Below are positions 34,280-45,300 of a stretch of DNA of 64,000 bases, one piece after another (the stretch's first letter is position 1; each line of letters starts with the position of its first letter). Origin of the DNA: an uncultured Lachnospiraceae bacterium (lineage in GTDB: Bacteria > Bacillota > Clostridia > Lachnospirales > Lachnospiraceae). The stretch is taken from contig CAJUHH010000006.1 in the NCBI GenBank assembly GCA_910585965.1, positions 62,001 to 126,000 on the forward strand. Direction: 5' to 3'. The translations under genes were made by a program, and so were the position numbers. The notes under the pieces are model-generated. The model worked only from the letters and a program-made list of their open reading frames with translations, made no database searches and was not told the origin of the DNA.

Positions 34280-35335
34280 ATGGGGCGTTTAAAAATTTAT
34301 AAAGACAATTACACAGAAGCGACAGCAGTATCCAATATATTCATTGATGAGTATATGAAGGATGCCAATGATGCGCAGCTGAAAATATATCTATACCTGA
34401 TCCGTATGATGAACGCCAATCTGCCGACAAGCATATCGGATATTGCCGACAAGTTTAACCATACGGAAAAAGATGTCCTACGGGCGTTAAAATATTGGGA
34501 GAAACAGCGTCTTCTTACTCTGGAATTTGATGATTCCAAAAACCTGATCGGCATCCATCTCCTCGATCTGAATAAGTCAGGGAACCCCGCTGCTGACAAG
34601 CCCTTTAAGCCGGTCGTCACTCTTATGGCTGCCCCTGAACCGGCAGCGCAGCAGAGTGCGGAAGCGGACAACCCTTATGCAAAACCTGCCTACACTTTGG
34701 ACCAGATCAAAAATTTTAAATCCAGCGAAGAAACCTCCCAGCTTCTTTTTATCGTGGAGCAATATATCGGCAGGACGCTTTCTCCTTCAGAGATCAAAAC
34801 TATTTTTTTCCTTCAGGACAAGCTTGCATTTTCCATGGACTTGATCGATTATTTGGTACAATACTGCGTGGAACGCGGGAAAAAAGATTTCCGTTACATA
34901 GAAAAAGTTGCCATAAGCTGGGCGCAGGCTGGCGTTTCCACTCCCGGGGATGCGGAAAAATATGCGTATAAATATGACAAAGTCGTTTACGGCATCATGC
35001 ATGCGCTTGGCAAAACAAGCGCTCCTACCAGAAAAGAGGTGGAATACATCAACCGCTGGACCAGGGATTTCGGTTATGAAATGGATGTGATTGATGCCGC
35101 CTGCGAACGTACAGTCCTTTGTACCGACAAGCATCGTTTTGAATATGCGGACCGCATTTTAACCAGCTGGTACCAGGCTAATGTCCATCATAAATCGGAT
35201 ATTGCCAAGGCTGACGAACTTTTCCGCCGTAACAGGACGACGGCTCAAAAAACAGCCGCTTCCAATAAATTTAATCAGTTTAAACAAAACCATTATGATT
35301 TTGATGCTCTTGAAAAAGAGCTCCTGCACAATTAA
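34280..35335 (+). CDS. DnaD-domain primosome protein
   Basis: The 351-aa protein has an N-terminal DnaD-type winged helix (NIFIDEYMKDANDAQLKIYLYL, ISDIADKFNHTEKDVLRALKYWEKQ) and a C-terminal DnaD/DnaB2 domain region (LSPSEIKTIFFLQDKLAFSM, LIDYLVQYCVERGKKDFRYIEK, repeated in a second copy further on). The second copy (PTRKEVEYINRWTRDFGYEMDVI...) gives two tandem DnaB2-like units. DnaD proteins help load the replicative helicase. The ATG at 34280 is chosen; an earlier open frame from 34232 lacks support. The next gene encodes the matching DnaC/DnaI-type loader. Confidence 0.92.
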   Translation: MGRLKIYKDNYTEATAVSNIFIDEYMKDANDAQLKIYLYLIRMMNANLPTSISDIADKFNHTEKDVLRALKYWEKQRLLTLEFDDSKNLIGIHLLDLNKSGNPAADKPFKPVVTLMAAPEPAAQQSAEADNPYAKPAYTLDQIKNFKSSEETSQLLFIVEQYIGRTLSPSEIKTIFFLQDKLAFSMDLIDYLVQYCVERGKKDFRYIEKVAISWAQAGVSTPGDAEKYAYKYDKVVYGIMHALGKTSAPTRKEVEYINRWTRDFGYEMDVIDAACERTVLCTDKHRFEYADRILTSWYQANVHHKSDIAKADELFRRNRTTAQKTAASNKFNQFKQNHYDFDALEKELLHN

Positions 35336-35378
35336 AATTGTCCGCAGCCAGCATGATCAGCAAGGGGAGGAACAAGGC

Positions 35379-36347
35379 GTGCCATTAACGAACACCCAAT
35401 ACGATACCATTATCCGCACTTATGAAGAAAAGCAGAACCGAAACCGCCATGCTCTGGAAGAACGCCGCTCTTATGTTTATTCCCACGTGGACGGTTTCCG
35501 GGAATTGGAAGATTCCATCGCTTCTATTTCTGTAGCCCAGGGACGGAAGCTTTTAGAAGGGGATGAAATGGCGCTTCACGAGCTCAGGCTCCTTCTCCGG
35601 AACTTATCGGAAAGCAAAACCAGTCTCCTTATGGCCTCCGGCCTGCCCGCAGACTATCTGGAGCCTGTCTACGACTGCCCGGACTGTCAGGACACCGGAT
35701 ATATTGACGGCAAAAAATGCCATTGTTTCCGTCAGGCAGAGATTTCCCTGCTTTACGAACAATCCAATATCAGCCGTACTTTGGAAACAGAGAATTTTTC
35801 CACCCTTTCCTACGAATATTACAATGGAGAGGATCTGATCCATTTTCAAAATGCCGTTGAAACATGTAAAAAATTTTCAAAAAATTTTAGTTTCGACTAC
35901 CGCAATCTCTTTTTTTATGGTACAGTGGGAACAGGTAAATCGTTTCTTTCCGGATGCATTGCAAAAGAATTGCTGGAAGCAGGGAATTCCGTTATCTATT
36001 TCAGTGCTGTCGGACTCTTTGAAGCATTATCCCATCTTTCTTTCGATTATAAGAATAAAGAAGAACTTCATGGAACTTACGAGGATCTTTATCGATGCGA
36101 CCTGCTGATCATCGATGACCTTGGAACGGAGCTGACGAATAATTTTGTGACATCCCAGCTCTTTTCCTGCCTTACTGAAAGGCATATGCGGAAAAAATCA
36201 ACGATTATCTCTACGAATTTATCCCTTGAGGAATTGCGCAACCGCTATTCTGACAGGATATTTTCCCGGATCACAAGCAATTACACGATATGTAAGCTTA
36301 CCGGGCCGGATATCCGGATATACAAAAAATTACATAAAGCCGAATAG
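35379..36347 (+). CDS. DnaC/DnaI-like helicase loader ATPase
   Basis: The 322-aa AAA+ protein starts at GTG 35379, with GGGGAGG 8 bp upstream; the frame is open further back, inside dnaD. An N-terminal helical part is followed by a zinc-binding CPDCQDTGYIDGKKCHC (about residues 105-122), then Walker A FFYGTVGTGKSFLSGC and Walker B CDLLIIDDLGTE, STNLSLEELRNRYSDRIFSRI. This is the DnaI/DnaC loader arrangement found in Firmicutes. It works with DnaD in the primosome. The two genes are 43 bp apart and probably one transcript. Confidence 0.93.
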   Translation: MPLTNTQYDTIIRTYEEKQNRNRHALEERRSYVYSHVDGFRELEDSIASISVAQGRKLLEGDEMALHELRLLLRNLSESKTSLLMASGLPADYLEPVYDCPDCQDTGYIDGKKCHCFRQAEISLLYEQSNISRTLETENFSTLSYEYYNGEDLIHFQNAVETCKKFSKNFSFDYRNLFFYGTVGTGKSFLSGCIAKELLEAGNSVIYFSAVGLFEALSHLSFDYKNKEELHGTYEDLYRCDLLIIDDLGTELTNNFVTSQLFSCLTERHMRKKSTIISTNLSLEELRNRYSDRIFSRITSNYTICKLTGPDIRIYKKLHKAE

Positions 36348-36434
36348 GTAAAGCCAGAAAGGCTGGGCCGGACAGGCTTTGGGCAACACCCCTGCCGGGG
36401 GCTATTATTTCATTATGGAAAGCGAGGATCTTTC

Positions 36435-37625
36435 ATGTCAAAGCGTGAAGAAAAAAGGAACCTGGAAACAATTCCTGTCGGTTCTTTAGGCATCATTCCT
36501 TTGGACGGATGCAAACCCTTATGTGAAAAGGTGGATTATTACCTTGTAAAATGGCGGACGGAACGAGAAAGCGAACACAAAGACAGCCTGGCCTTTGCGG
36601 GTTATCAACGGGATTCCTATATCCTTGGAGCAAAAGTTCCACGATTCGGTTCCGGCGAAGCAAAGGGCATTATTCTGGAGTCTGTCCGAGGCACCGATCT
36701 CTATCTTCTTGTCGATGTGGCTAACTATAGCCTTACCTACTCTTTATGCGGCCACGAAAACCACATGTCCCCCGATGATCATTATCAGAATCTGAAACGT
36801 ATTATAGCGGCTGTAGGCGGCAAAGCCAGGCGTATTACGGTCATTATGCCTTATTTATATGAAAGCAGACAGCACAAACGCACATCACGGGAATCGCTGG
36901 ACTGCGCACTGGCCCTTCAGGAAATGGTTGCCATGGGGGTCGATAACATCATTACTTTTGATGCCCACGACCCAAGAGTCCAGAATGCAATCCCGCTCCA
37001 TGGTTTTGAAACAGTGCAGCCTACCTATCAATTTATCAAAGGATTGCTGCAGCATGTAGAAGGGCTGGAACTGGATTCCGACCATATGATGGTGATCAGC
37101 CCCGATGAAGGCGGAATGAGCCGCGCGATTTATATGGCCAATGTTATGGGACTCGATATGGGCATGTTCTATAAGAGACGTGATTATACCAAAATCGTCC
37201 ATGGACGCAACCCCATTGTCGCCCACGAGTTTCTTGGGACAAGCGTGGAAAACAAAGATGTTATCATCATCGACGATATGATTTCTTCCGGCGAGAGCGC
37301 TTTGGAAGTCGCTGCGGAATTAAAAGAAAGAAAAGCCCGCCGGGTATTTATCTGCGCCACTTTCGGACTCTTCACCAACGGTCTGGATCGTTTTGACCAG
37401 GCTTATGCCGACGGCACGATCGACAGGGTTCTGACGACGAATCTGATTTACCAGACGCCGGATCTTTTGTCCCGCGAATGGTATATCGATTGTGACATGA
37501 GCAAGTATATCGCATATATCATCGATACCTTGAACCATGATGCGTCTATCAGCGATTTGCTTAATCCCAACGAACGTATCCAAAGCATCGTGGCAAGATA
37601 TAAAAACGGAGACTTCGAAGACTAA
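36435..37625 (+). CDS. prs: Ribose-phosphate pyrophosphokinase, long form
   Basis: The 396-aa PRPP synthetase makes PRPP from ribose 5-phosphate and ATP. Features are YLYESRQHKRTSRESLDCALALQ, ITFDAHDPRVQNAIP, VISPDEGGMSRAI, and the PRPP loop VIIIDDMISSGES (about residues 274-286). It is about 80 residues longer than the usual 315-aa enzyme, with an N-terminal extension and insertions. The catalytic RRxDY-like KRRDYTKI segment is conserved. This elongated type is common in Lachnospiraceae. The start has GCGAGGA upstream. Confidence 0.92.
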   Translation: MSKREEKRNLETIPVGSLGIIPLDGCKPLCEKVDYYLVKWRTERESEHKDSLAFAGYQRDSYILGAKVPRFGSGEAKGIILESVRGTDLYLLVDVANYSLTYSLCGHENHMSPDDHYQNLKRIIAAVGGKARRITVIMPYLYESRQHKRTSRESLDCALALQEMVAMGVDNIITFDAHDPRVQNAIPLHGFETVQPTYQFIKGLLQHVEGLELDSDHMMVISPDEGGMSRAIYMANVMGLDMGMFYKRRDYTKIVHGRNPIVAHEFLGTSVENKDVIIIDDMISSGESALEVAAELKERKARRVFICATFGLFTNGLDRFDQAYADGTIDRVLTTNLIYQTPDLLSREWYIDCDMSKYIAYIIDTLNHDASISDLLNPNERIQSIVARYKNGDFED

Positions 37626-37698
37626 TCCTTTTATTGGTTTTCGGCTGAAAATTATACCGGCTGAATGCCTCTTTAGGAAAGCAGAAAGGAGTCCTCCT

Positions 37699-39243
37699 AT
37701 GTCTTATATTCCGGCAATTATTATTATTACTTTAATAGTTATTATTGCTTATATGGGCTATCAGCTTTATATCCGAAATATTCATTACAAATATAAAGCG
37801 GATAAGATGAACAATCTGGAACAAAGCTACGAAGATAAAATACAGAATCTGGAAAGCACCGTCAGTTCGCTGAATAAAACGGCATACACCCATACCGTGA
37901 CGAAGATCGGCAACATCGACTATTTTATTAACCGTTGCTCTTCTTATTTTGAGCGCTTTCCCAATTCCGTTTTTACTATGATCGGCTTCAGCATTTCCAA
38001 CCTCGGGAAGATCAACCAGTTTTTCGGCCCCTCAGAAGGGGATAAAGTCATGGTTTACACTGCCGACACGCTGCGCAACAGCGTACAGGGCAGCGCTACC
38101 TATGCCCATGTCAATTCCAATCTGTTCGGCATTCTTTTAAGAGATACGACGGAAGACGAAATTATGGAAATCGTGGAAACGATTACTGAAAAGCTAAAGA
38201 ACTATTCCCCCACTTTCGCAGTCACCGCCGCATTCGGCATTTACTATATTAACCGCGACCATCTCGGGGACAGTCTGATGGATATTATGAACTATACCCT
38301 GCTGGCGCAAAAAGCGATCAAAGATCCCAAGGCTGCCAATTATGCCTACTTTACGGAAGACCTGATCCGCACTTATAACGAAAACAGAAAAATGAGCGCT
38401 GAAATGGAAGAAGCATTGGACAATCACAAGTTCATCGTTTATCTGCAGCCCATGATTGATCTCCATTCTTATCAGATCGTATCCGCAGAGGCATTGGTCC
38501 GCTGGGATTATCCAGGGAAGGGAATCTTATCTCCTTATGCCTTCCTTCCGCTTTTCGAAAATACCTCTCTGATCCAGAAATTGGATTATTATATGTGGGA
38601 AGAATGCTGCAAGGTGATTCGCCGTTGGATTGACAATAAAATAACCCCTCTCCCCATTTCCATGAATATTTCGCCGCTTCATCTGCAAAGCACGGCGTTT
38701 ATCGACAAGCTGGAACAGTTGATGCACTCTTATCTGATCTCCAAAGACCTTCTTGTATTGGAACTCCCGGAACGGGGCGTTGCCAATGCCAGAAGGGAGG
38801 TTTCCGAGATTATCATGAAATTAAAAGAAAGAGGGTTTTCCCTCTGTATCGATAATTTCGGAAGCGTACACTCTCCTTTGAATCTGCTGAAGGATTACCC
38901 CATAGAGCGGATCAAACTGGACCGAAGCTTCCTTACAAGGAACTCTTCCTCTGCCGAAGGCCTGACAATTCTTCGTTACCTGATCGCCATGGCAAAAGAA
39001 TTGAATCTTACGGTTATCACCGAGGGAGTGGAATCGTTGCAGCAAGCCAATTTTCTTTCCGATATCGGCTGCGATATCGCTCAGGGATATTTCTTTGCGA
39101 AGCCTTTGGATGTAAGACATTTTGACCAGTTGAACAAGTCCATGCTCCGCAACCTCTACCGTCCGTCGGAATATTACCCGACTTTCGAGGATTTTGAAAA
39201 AGATGTGGATATACTGACGCAGATGATGCAAAGGGTTGGATAG
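37699..39243 (+). CDS. Membrane-anchored degenerate GGDEF-EAL protein
   Basis: The 514-aa protein has an N-terminal membrane span (IPAIIIITLIVIIAYMGYQLY), a short coiled coil, a degenerate GGDEF domain (about 60-215; the GGDEF loop position reads NSNLFGILL) and an EAL domain (about 230-500). In the EAL domain SAEALVRWDYP (about 263), MNIS and ITEGVE are kept, but the double-Asp motif DDFG is changed to IDNFGS (about 384), and the ELTE position reads LELPE. One metal-binding Asp is therefore lost, so it may bind c-di-GMP without cutting it. The ATG at 37699 has AAAGGAG upstream. Downstream is a terminator shared with the giant-protein operon. Confidence 0.9.
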   Translation: MSYIPAIIIITLIVIIAYMGYQLYIRNIHYKYKADKMNNLEQSYEDKIQNLESTVSSLNKTAYTHTVTKIGNIDYFINRCSSYFERFPNSVFTMIGFSISNLGKINQFFGPSEGDKVMVYTADTLRNSVQGSATYAHVNSNLFGILLRDTTEDEIMEIVETITEKLKNYSPTFAVTAAFGIYYINRDHLGDSLMDIMNYTLLAQKAIKDPKAANYAYFTEDLIRTYNENRKMSAEMEEALDNHKFIVYLQPMIDLHSYQIVSAEALVRWDYPGKGILSPYAFLPLFENTSLIQKLDYYMWEECCKVIRRWIDNKITPLPISMNISPLHLQSTAFIDKLEQLMHSYLISKDLLVLELPERGVANARREVSEIIMKLKERGFSLCIDNFGSVHSPLNLLKDYPIERIKLDRSFLTRNSSSAEGLTILRYLIAMAKELNLTVITEGVESLQQANFLSDIGCDIAQGYFFAKPLDVRHFDQLNKSMLRNLYRPSEYYPTFEDFEKDVDILTQMMQRVG

Positions 39244-39260
39244 AAAAAGGAACAAAAAAA

Positions 39261-39310
39261 CAATGGCGGAATGGAAGCCAGTCGATCCATTCCGCCATTG
39301 TTTCTTTTTT
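39261..39310. terminator. Bidirectional terminator at the end of the surface-protein operon
   Basis: CAATGGCGGAATGGA and TCCATTCCGCCATTG form a perfect 15-bp stem at 39261-39300. Ts follow on the plus side and a run of As precedes it, so it can stop both the EAL gene and the 20.8-kb minus-strand operon. Confidence 0.93.
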
Positions 39311-39340
39311 CACTTTTTCGCACTCCGGCATATAGAGGCT

Positions 39341-42300
39341 TTAATAATCCAAGTCCGTCTTCAGCTTCGCTATGGTAAATACAAAGAAATCACTGAGTGC
39401 TTCATTTATCTCCTGTTCTATATCTCCAGGAGGAGTATCCGATACCAGGACGGAAGCCACAACCTTATAATTGGACAAATCCATCTTTGCCGCATCTTTC
39501 ACGGTCAGCACCAAATCCCTTGTAATGATTCCATGCCCTTCCGATCCCGTTCCTTTCTCTATTTCTTTCCAATGAAACTGATAAGTAATATATACGGAAT
39601 TGGCAAATGCCCCAATGGAAGAAGCCCCTTTCTCTAATTTCTGCTGGATATCCGAGGAAGGCGGGGATGCCAGCGCCAAGGACAGTTGGCTGCCCGTATA
39701 AGGTTCATAAACAGGCGTTCCATTTCTATTTGTCTTTTCCATAATATGGTAAGTCACCGTGTAATATTTATCCGCGATCTGCTGGTTCATGGATGTATTA
39801 TTTTCGCTTATAATCCCGTTAAAATCCAGTTTAAAATCAAAGTCAACCGTATGGGGCATAGGAGTCTGGTTATGGTAAGTGTTGATCCCCAGTTCCATCA
39901 GATCCTTTGTTTCCAGGGCGCATGCCAAATCGGTTTTTCTCCTGGCCTTAACGACATCTGTATGGACATCGATGACCTCCCCGCCCGCTGGATAACCAGC
40001 ATCCTCTATCCTCAGCAGATCCAAATGCACCACATAATTATCTTCGGTATAATCCGTCAAATCAGCGTTGCCAAAATTAAGGACAATATGCACCTTATCG
40101 CTGATTTTTCCGTTCGTCCTTCCGCCAGTCTTTCTCATTTCTTCCTCAATAATTTCTCTCAGGAAATCCAGCGGGAATTCCATATTTCCATCCCTGTAGA
40201 AATACATCTCATTCCTGTTTACATAAGAACCAATATTGGTTTCCGGCTTCTTTTCCTCCTCCCACGGTTTCACCTGTTTTCCGTTTACTGTTATATTCGT
40301 ATTATCCGGCAGTTTGACCCGGTTTCCGTTTGTATCAGTAAGATAGATTCCCATTTCAAGATATTTATAATGGTTCGCGCTGTCTATTGTCGTTGTCGGG
40401 CTGTATAATACCCTCGTCCAATATGCCAAGTCACCGCTTACCAGAAGAGTTCCATCGATCTCAACTTCTGTCCCGTCCTGAATAGAACCCTGGATAAGAG
40501 GCGGATGATCCTCCCTGTCCAAACTGATTGCAAGCCCAGGCTGCCTAGTTACCTGTAATTCCGTATGTTCCGATATTGTCGTCCTGTTAGCGGCCTCCTC
40601 GTTTCCCAGAACCGGCGTAATATGGTAATCGCTGATATCTCTGGCATCTTTTTTGGTATTCTCATCGACAAGAGAAGTATCGACCACGATTAAAAATTTT
40701 TCCACCGCTACCTTTTTATACTCATCACCGTCCGACTCGAACCTTTCATCGTCCTTATATACTTCCATTCCTTTATCATCATGAATCGCCTTATTCTGAT
40801 AGTGGTTGCCATCCGCATCCTGGAAGAATTCGTACTTGATCACGTCTTCCGTTCCATCCACCGTATAATAATATACCTTATCGGAATCGCATACATCAAT
40901 CAAAGTAAGTCTCGTCCCTTTCCAGAAACTTACGTTTTGCACCTCTTCCGTACCCGCTTTCTTACGGGTCATGCTCAGTGTCTTGCTGATAGTAAGAGGC
41001 TTCGAGTCGCTGCTGTATCTTACTCTCGCGTCCCCATAAATGTATTCCGTATACAAAGTATAAGAACTGTCATTTGCCAGAAGCGGCTCTTTATTTATCC
41101 CGTCTTTTTTCGCCTTATCCGCGTTATAAACCTCTCCTTCCACAATCTTTAAATACGTATCTATGGTCAGCCTTTCCACGACAAACACAGGAATTTGCAG
41201 AACCACTGTTCCCCCTTGCGCTGTCCCGGCGTCTATCGTCTCATAATCTTTCTGTTGATATGTTATTTTCAGCAAGGAAAAGGTACCGTCCCCCGTAGGA
41301 TTCCCATCCGCATCCGCCTCGGCCGTATCGAATTCATCATAAAATATTTCCCAGCGTCCTTCTTTGAGGTCGCAGGCGATACTCTCCGTTCCTCCAGCGT
41401 TCTCCGTTATGGCACCGTTATCCACTTTCATCGGTGTCACAGACATATCCGTTATCCTGCCTATTCCCTCGTCGTATACGCTGTCTTTCCCTCTGTGTCC
41501 GCTGTTCTGCACCCCTCCAGCCCCTGTCAGCAGCGCCAGGACGCTGCTCATCATCTGGTCTACGGTACCGTATTGGGTATCCAGGACAATGAGCGGCAAA
41601 GGCATTTTTCCTGCTCCCTGCGCCACTTCCAACGGGGACACATATTGGTTGTCTTTCTTCTGGTACACATTGCGCCACATATCTGCCACCGCATGTCCGC
41701 CGTCATCCGTGATATGAAGCCGGCAGGCATCTAACAGGGCATCGGCATTTCCTCCGGCTGCAGCTGTTTCATATGCTTCCAATATCTTTTGCGCATTCAC
41801 CCGGGAGAACAGCCGATCCTTCTCCTCCTCCTTTTTGCTTCTCCATGCTTCCGCCGCTGTATTCCCCGGCGTATCGTCCCTTTCCTGGTATATAATATGG
41901 ATGTTTTTGCGGTATGCATACGGATACGATAACAGTTTATTGCCTTCCGTTCCCGCAAGGGCTGTTCCGACATCCACCACCGGCCTGATTCCTGCCGCCG
42001 GAGCCTTTACCTCCGGCATCAGGAAATATGCCTGGCCGTTTCCTTCATAGATACCCATTAAATTACCAAAATATCCGGCATAATCCCCTATATTTCCTTC
42101 TGACAATATACCGAATGTATCGGTAAACCGGCTTCCGTTCCATAATTTTGCCGTTCCGGTTCCAGCTCTTCCAAGCGTGTCTTTTATTTTTTCCATCTGC
42201 CCCTGCATGGAAGCATCTGCAAGCAATGTCCCTGCGGCAGGGATATTCCCCGCCATATCATAATATCCGACCACGTTATCTTCCACAGATGCCTGATAGG

Positions 42301-45300
42301 AATAAACTTCTGCAATGTTTTCCCCAAAAGCAAGATAGCCGAATACCCCTCCCGCGCTCTGGAAAGCTGTATTTCCATTATGGCTGAAGATACGGTTTCC
42401 TTTTACTGTTATATGGTTCAGATTATTCTCCGTCGTCAGGGCTTCCTTTCTTCCGCAGACTCCTCCCGCACAACTATATTCCATATCCGTCCTGACAGCC
42501 AGGATCACATTGTCTTCCACGTTTACGCTGTCAAAACACATTTTCTTTCCTTTGTCCAGGCCGAACACGCCGCCCGTCCGATAGCCCAGCAGTTTATTTC
42601 CATTTATGTTGACAGCATACGGTCCCCCTTTTGACCATGCGTTTCCTGTCTGCTGCCCGCTTTCTACCAGTCCGGTAATCCCACCGGTATTTTTTCCATA
42701 TATGGTACTTCCCGTCACATCCACTGTCTTCAGCTTCTGGCTTCCCATATTCTCCGATGCATTCACCCTGCCGAAGATCCCGCCGGAACCGGCGCTGTCA
42801 TTGATCTGCGCAATGCTTCCGTTGCTGCCGATCGTGCATCGGTTAATTTGTACGCCCTCCAATGTGGTATCCGTCCGGCTGACATCCTGATGGAAAATCT
42901 CGCCGGCCACGCCCCCTGCAGAGCCTTTGCCGCTCCTGATGACACAGTCTTCTACTTTCGTGTCCTTGCAGCTCAAATCCATCATCGTAGCCTGCCCGAT
43001 GATTCCCCCCGCCGCTTTCACCGACTGCCCCGATGCCGTGTCATTCTGTCTGTCCTGCAGACGACGGCTGTCCGAAACAATATCCATGCCGGATATTACC
43101 GTATTTTCTATCACAATATTGCTTCTTTGCGCTTCTATGTAACCGCCATTGGGGACATTTTCCAAGGCGGCGCCTATGATACCTCCTGCATAGGACAAGC
43201 GGGAAGAAATCCCATATTGCGGTTTTCCATCTACCAGGCCCCCCATGACTTGTGCATCTTTTATAACGATCTGGCTGTTCCTGTAACAATAACCGATCAT
43301 TCCCCCGGCATTGACATCCCCGTCCGGAATCCTGTTTTGTCCGGCTGTCGTTGCAGCATCCACCGTTTCTGTCCCATAGGAGGAACGAATATTCGTATTT
43401 TCCACTTTCACTGCGGTCATATCGCACTTTGCTTCCCTTTGCAGTTTTCCTATGATTCCTCCAACCCCAAAGCCCCCATAGCTGGTAGAATTCATGTTCT
43501 TGCTTTCCAAGACGCTGTCCGATACCGTGATATTATTTATTACAACATTTTGTGAACTCCCGTTCCTCCGGCAGCCGTAATATTCCCCCAATACGCCTCC
43601 CGTGCTTTCCGCGCCGTCTATCGTTACATATTGTATATCCGGGCTGGTGCCGCTGCCGTTTATTATCACATTCATTTCTATCCGAATACTGTTACTTCCA
43701 TCCCTGCGTTTTCCGACATGGCCTACCATAGCGCCGCTTCTTCCCCTGCCGGCTCTCTCCTGATTCTCGTTCTTGGGATCTGTACTATCCGCAATATCCT
43801 TCGTCTCTCCCTCATTCTTCAGCTTCACCTGCTTCCCGGAAGCGTTTCCTGTAATTTTGCACTTGTCCATCTTCAGCTGGAACGCGGAAGTTTCATCTTT
43901 CAGCAGCCCCATAATACCGACGATGCCGCCGCAGCTCCCCCCTTTTGTGTGGATCAAAGTATCCTTTGACAGAGCCAGAACCTGACACTCGGAAAAATGG
44001 TAATCCGGCTTCTCCCTCAATCCAGGGGCAATCCATGCCACGATGCCCGCCGCATGGCCCTTGCTGGAGATATCCGCATCGAATACCGTGATCTTCTCCA
44101 TCTTCCACGGACAGCGCATCATTCCAACAACAGCCGCCGCCCGGTCCACGCCATAATTGATATTATCATTATCTGTATAATCGCTGCTGTGGAAGGTCCC
44201 CGTCACTATCAGGTTCTTGATAGAATAATCGTCATCCCTCTTCTGCGCGCATACAAGATCATTAAATAGGGCAATCGTATGAAGTTCCTTTGCATAATCA
44301 TTGACCATTTCCGCTTTGACCGTAGCGCCCGCTCCGTCAAAATTAGCCCTGAAATCCGAATAAATCCCGGTATCCCTGACTTTTAAAGCGCCATTCTTGA
44401 CGTCGCCCCCATCGACGCTGAATATCCGATAAGTAGCTCCCAGCCCCCGGAAACCCCTTCTATAAACGGACAGGTCATAATCCGCCTCTTCGATTCCTTT
44501 TCCCGGAGCATCTACAAGGTGGTAGGTCATCGTATCCGTGATATCGGGTGTCACCGCGTTCAATCTGCTCTTATATTGCTTCCCGGAAGTATTGGATAAA
44601 GTCCGATAAAATCCGCTTCCGTCTGCTTCAACGCTGTCTTCCGATTCCTTTCCTCCAAAAGTAAAATATTGGTAAATATACGGATACCAGAAAACCTTAT
44701 CATCCTTCTTCGTTGCCTTTGTGTAATCATCGCCCGCACTGCCTTCCCCCAGTCCTGTCTGGCTGTACTCCGCCTTGCGGCATACTGCCTTTTCATCGTA
44801 TCCCCCTGCGTTATAGCATACCGAAAAAGAGTCCGAATTAATTGCCATGGACACGATCTGCAGCTGGGCCGCCGTGCCAACCTGGCATTCAAAACTGTCT
44901 GCCGAAGGCCACGTAATGGGAATCTTTGCTTCCTTTTCCATCTCTTCCGCCGTTATAATATCATAAGTATTGGAAAAAGGAAGCGCTGCATGCCGGTAAA
45001 TCCCTGCAATAGTTTTGCTTTCATGGGGAAGTATCTTTCCACCCGCACTGCCGCCTTCATAGATCACAAATCCATTTTCCACCTTTCCGACCGCCCCGGA
45101 CACATAAGGGTATGCGGATGACGAAAATCCACTTACAAACTCTGCCATGGTGCCATCATTCGCCCTGTTCCAGAGTCCGCAATGGAACCCCTCCAGATTC
45201 TCCTCTTCTAGGCCGCGCAGAATCAAGGAACCTTGCTGTACGATTCCTACATAGCCTCCTGCCGCCGTGTCGCCGCTGTCCGCTGCAATGCGGCTTCCGA

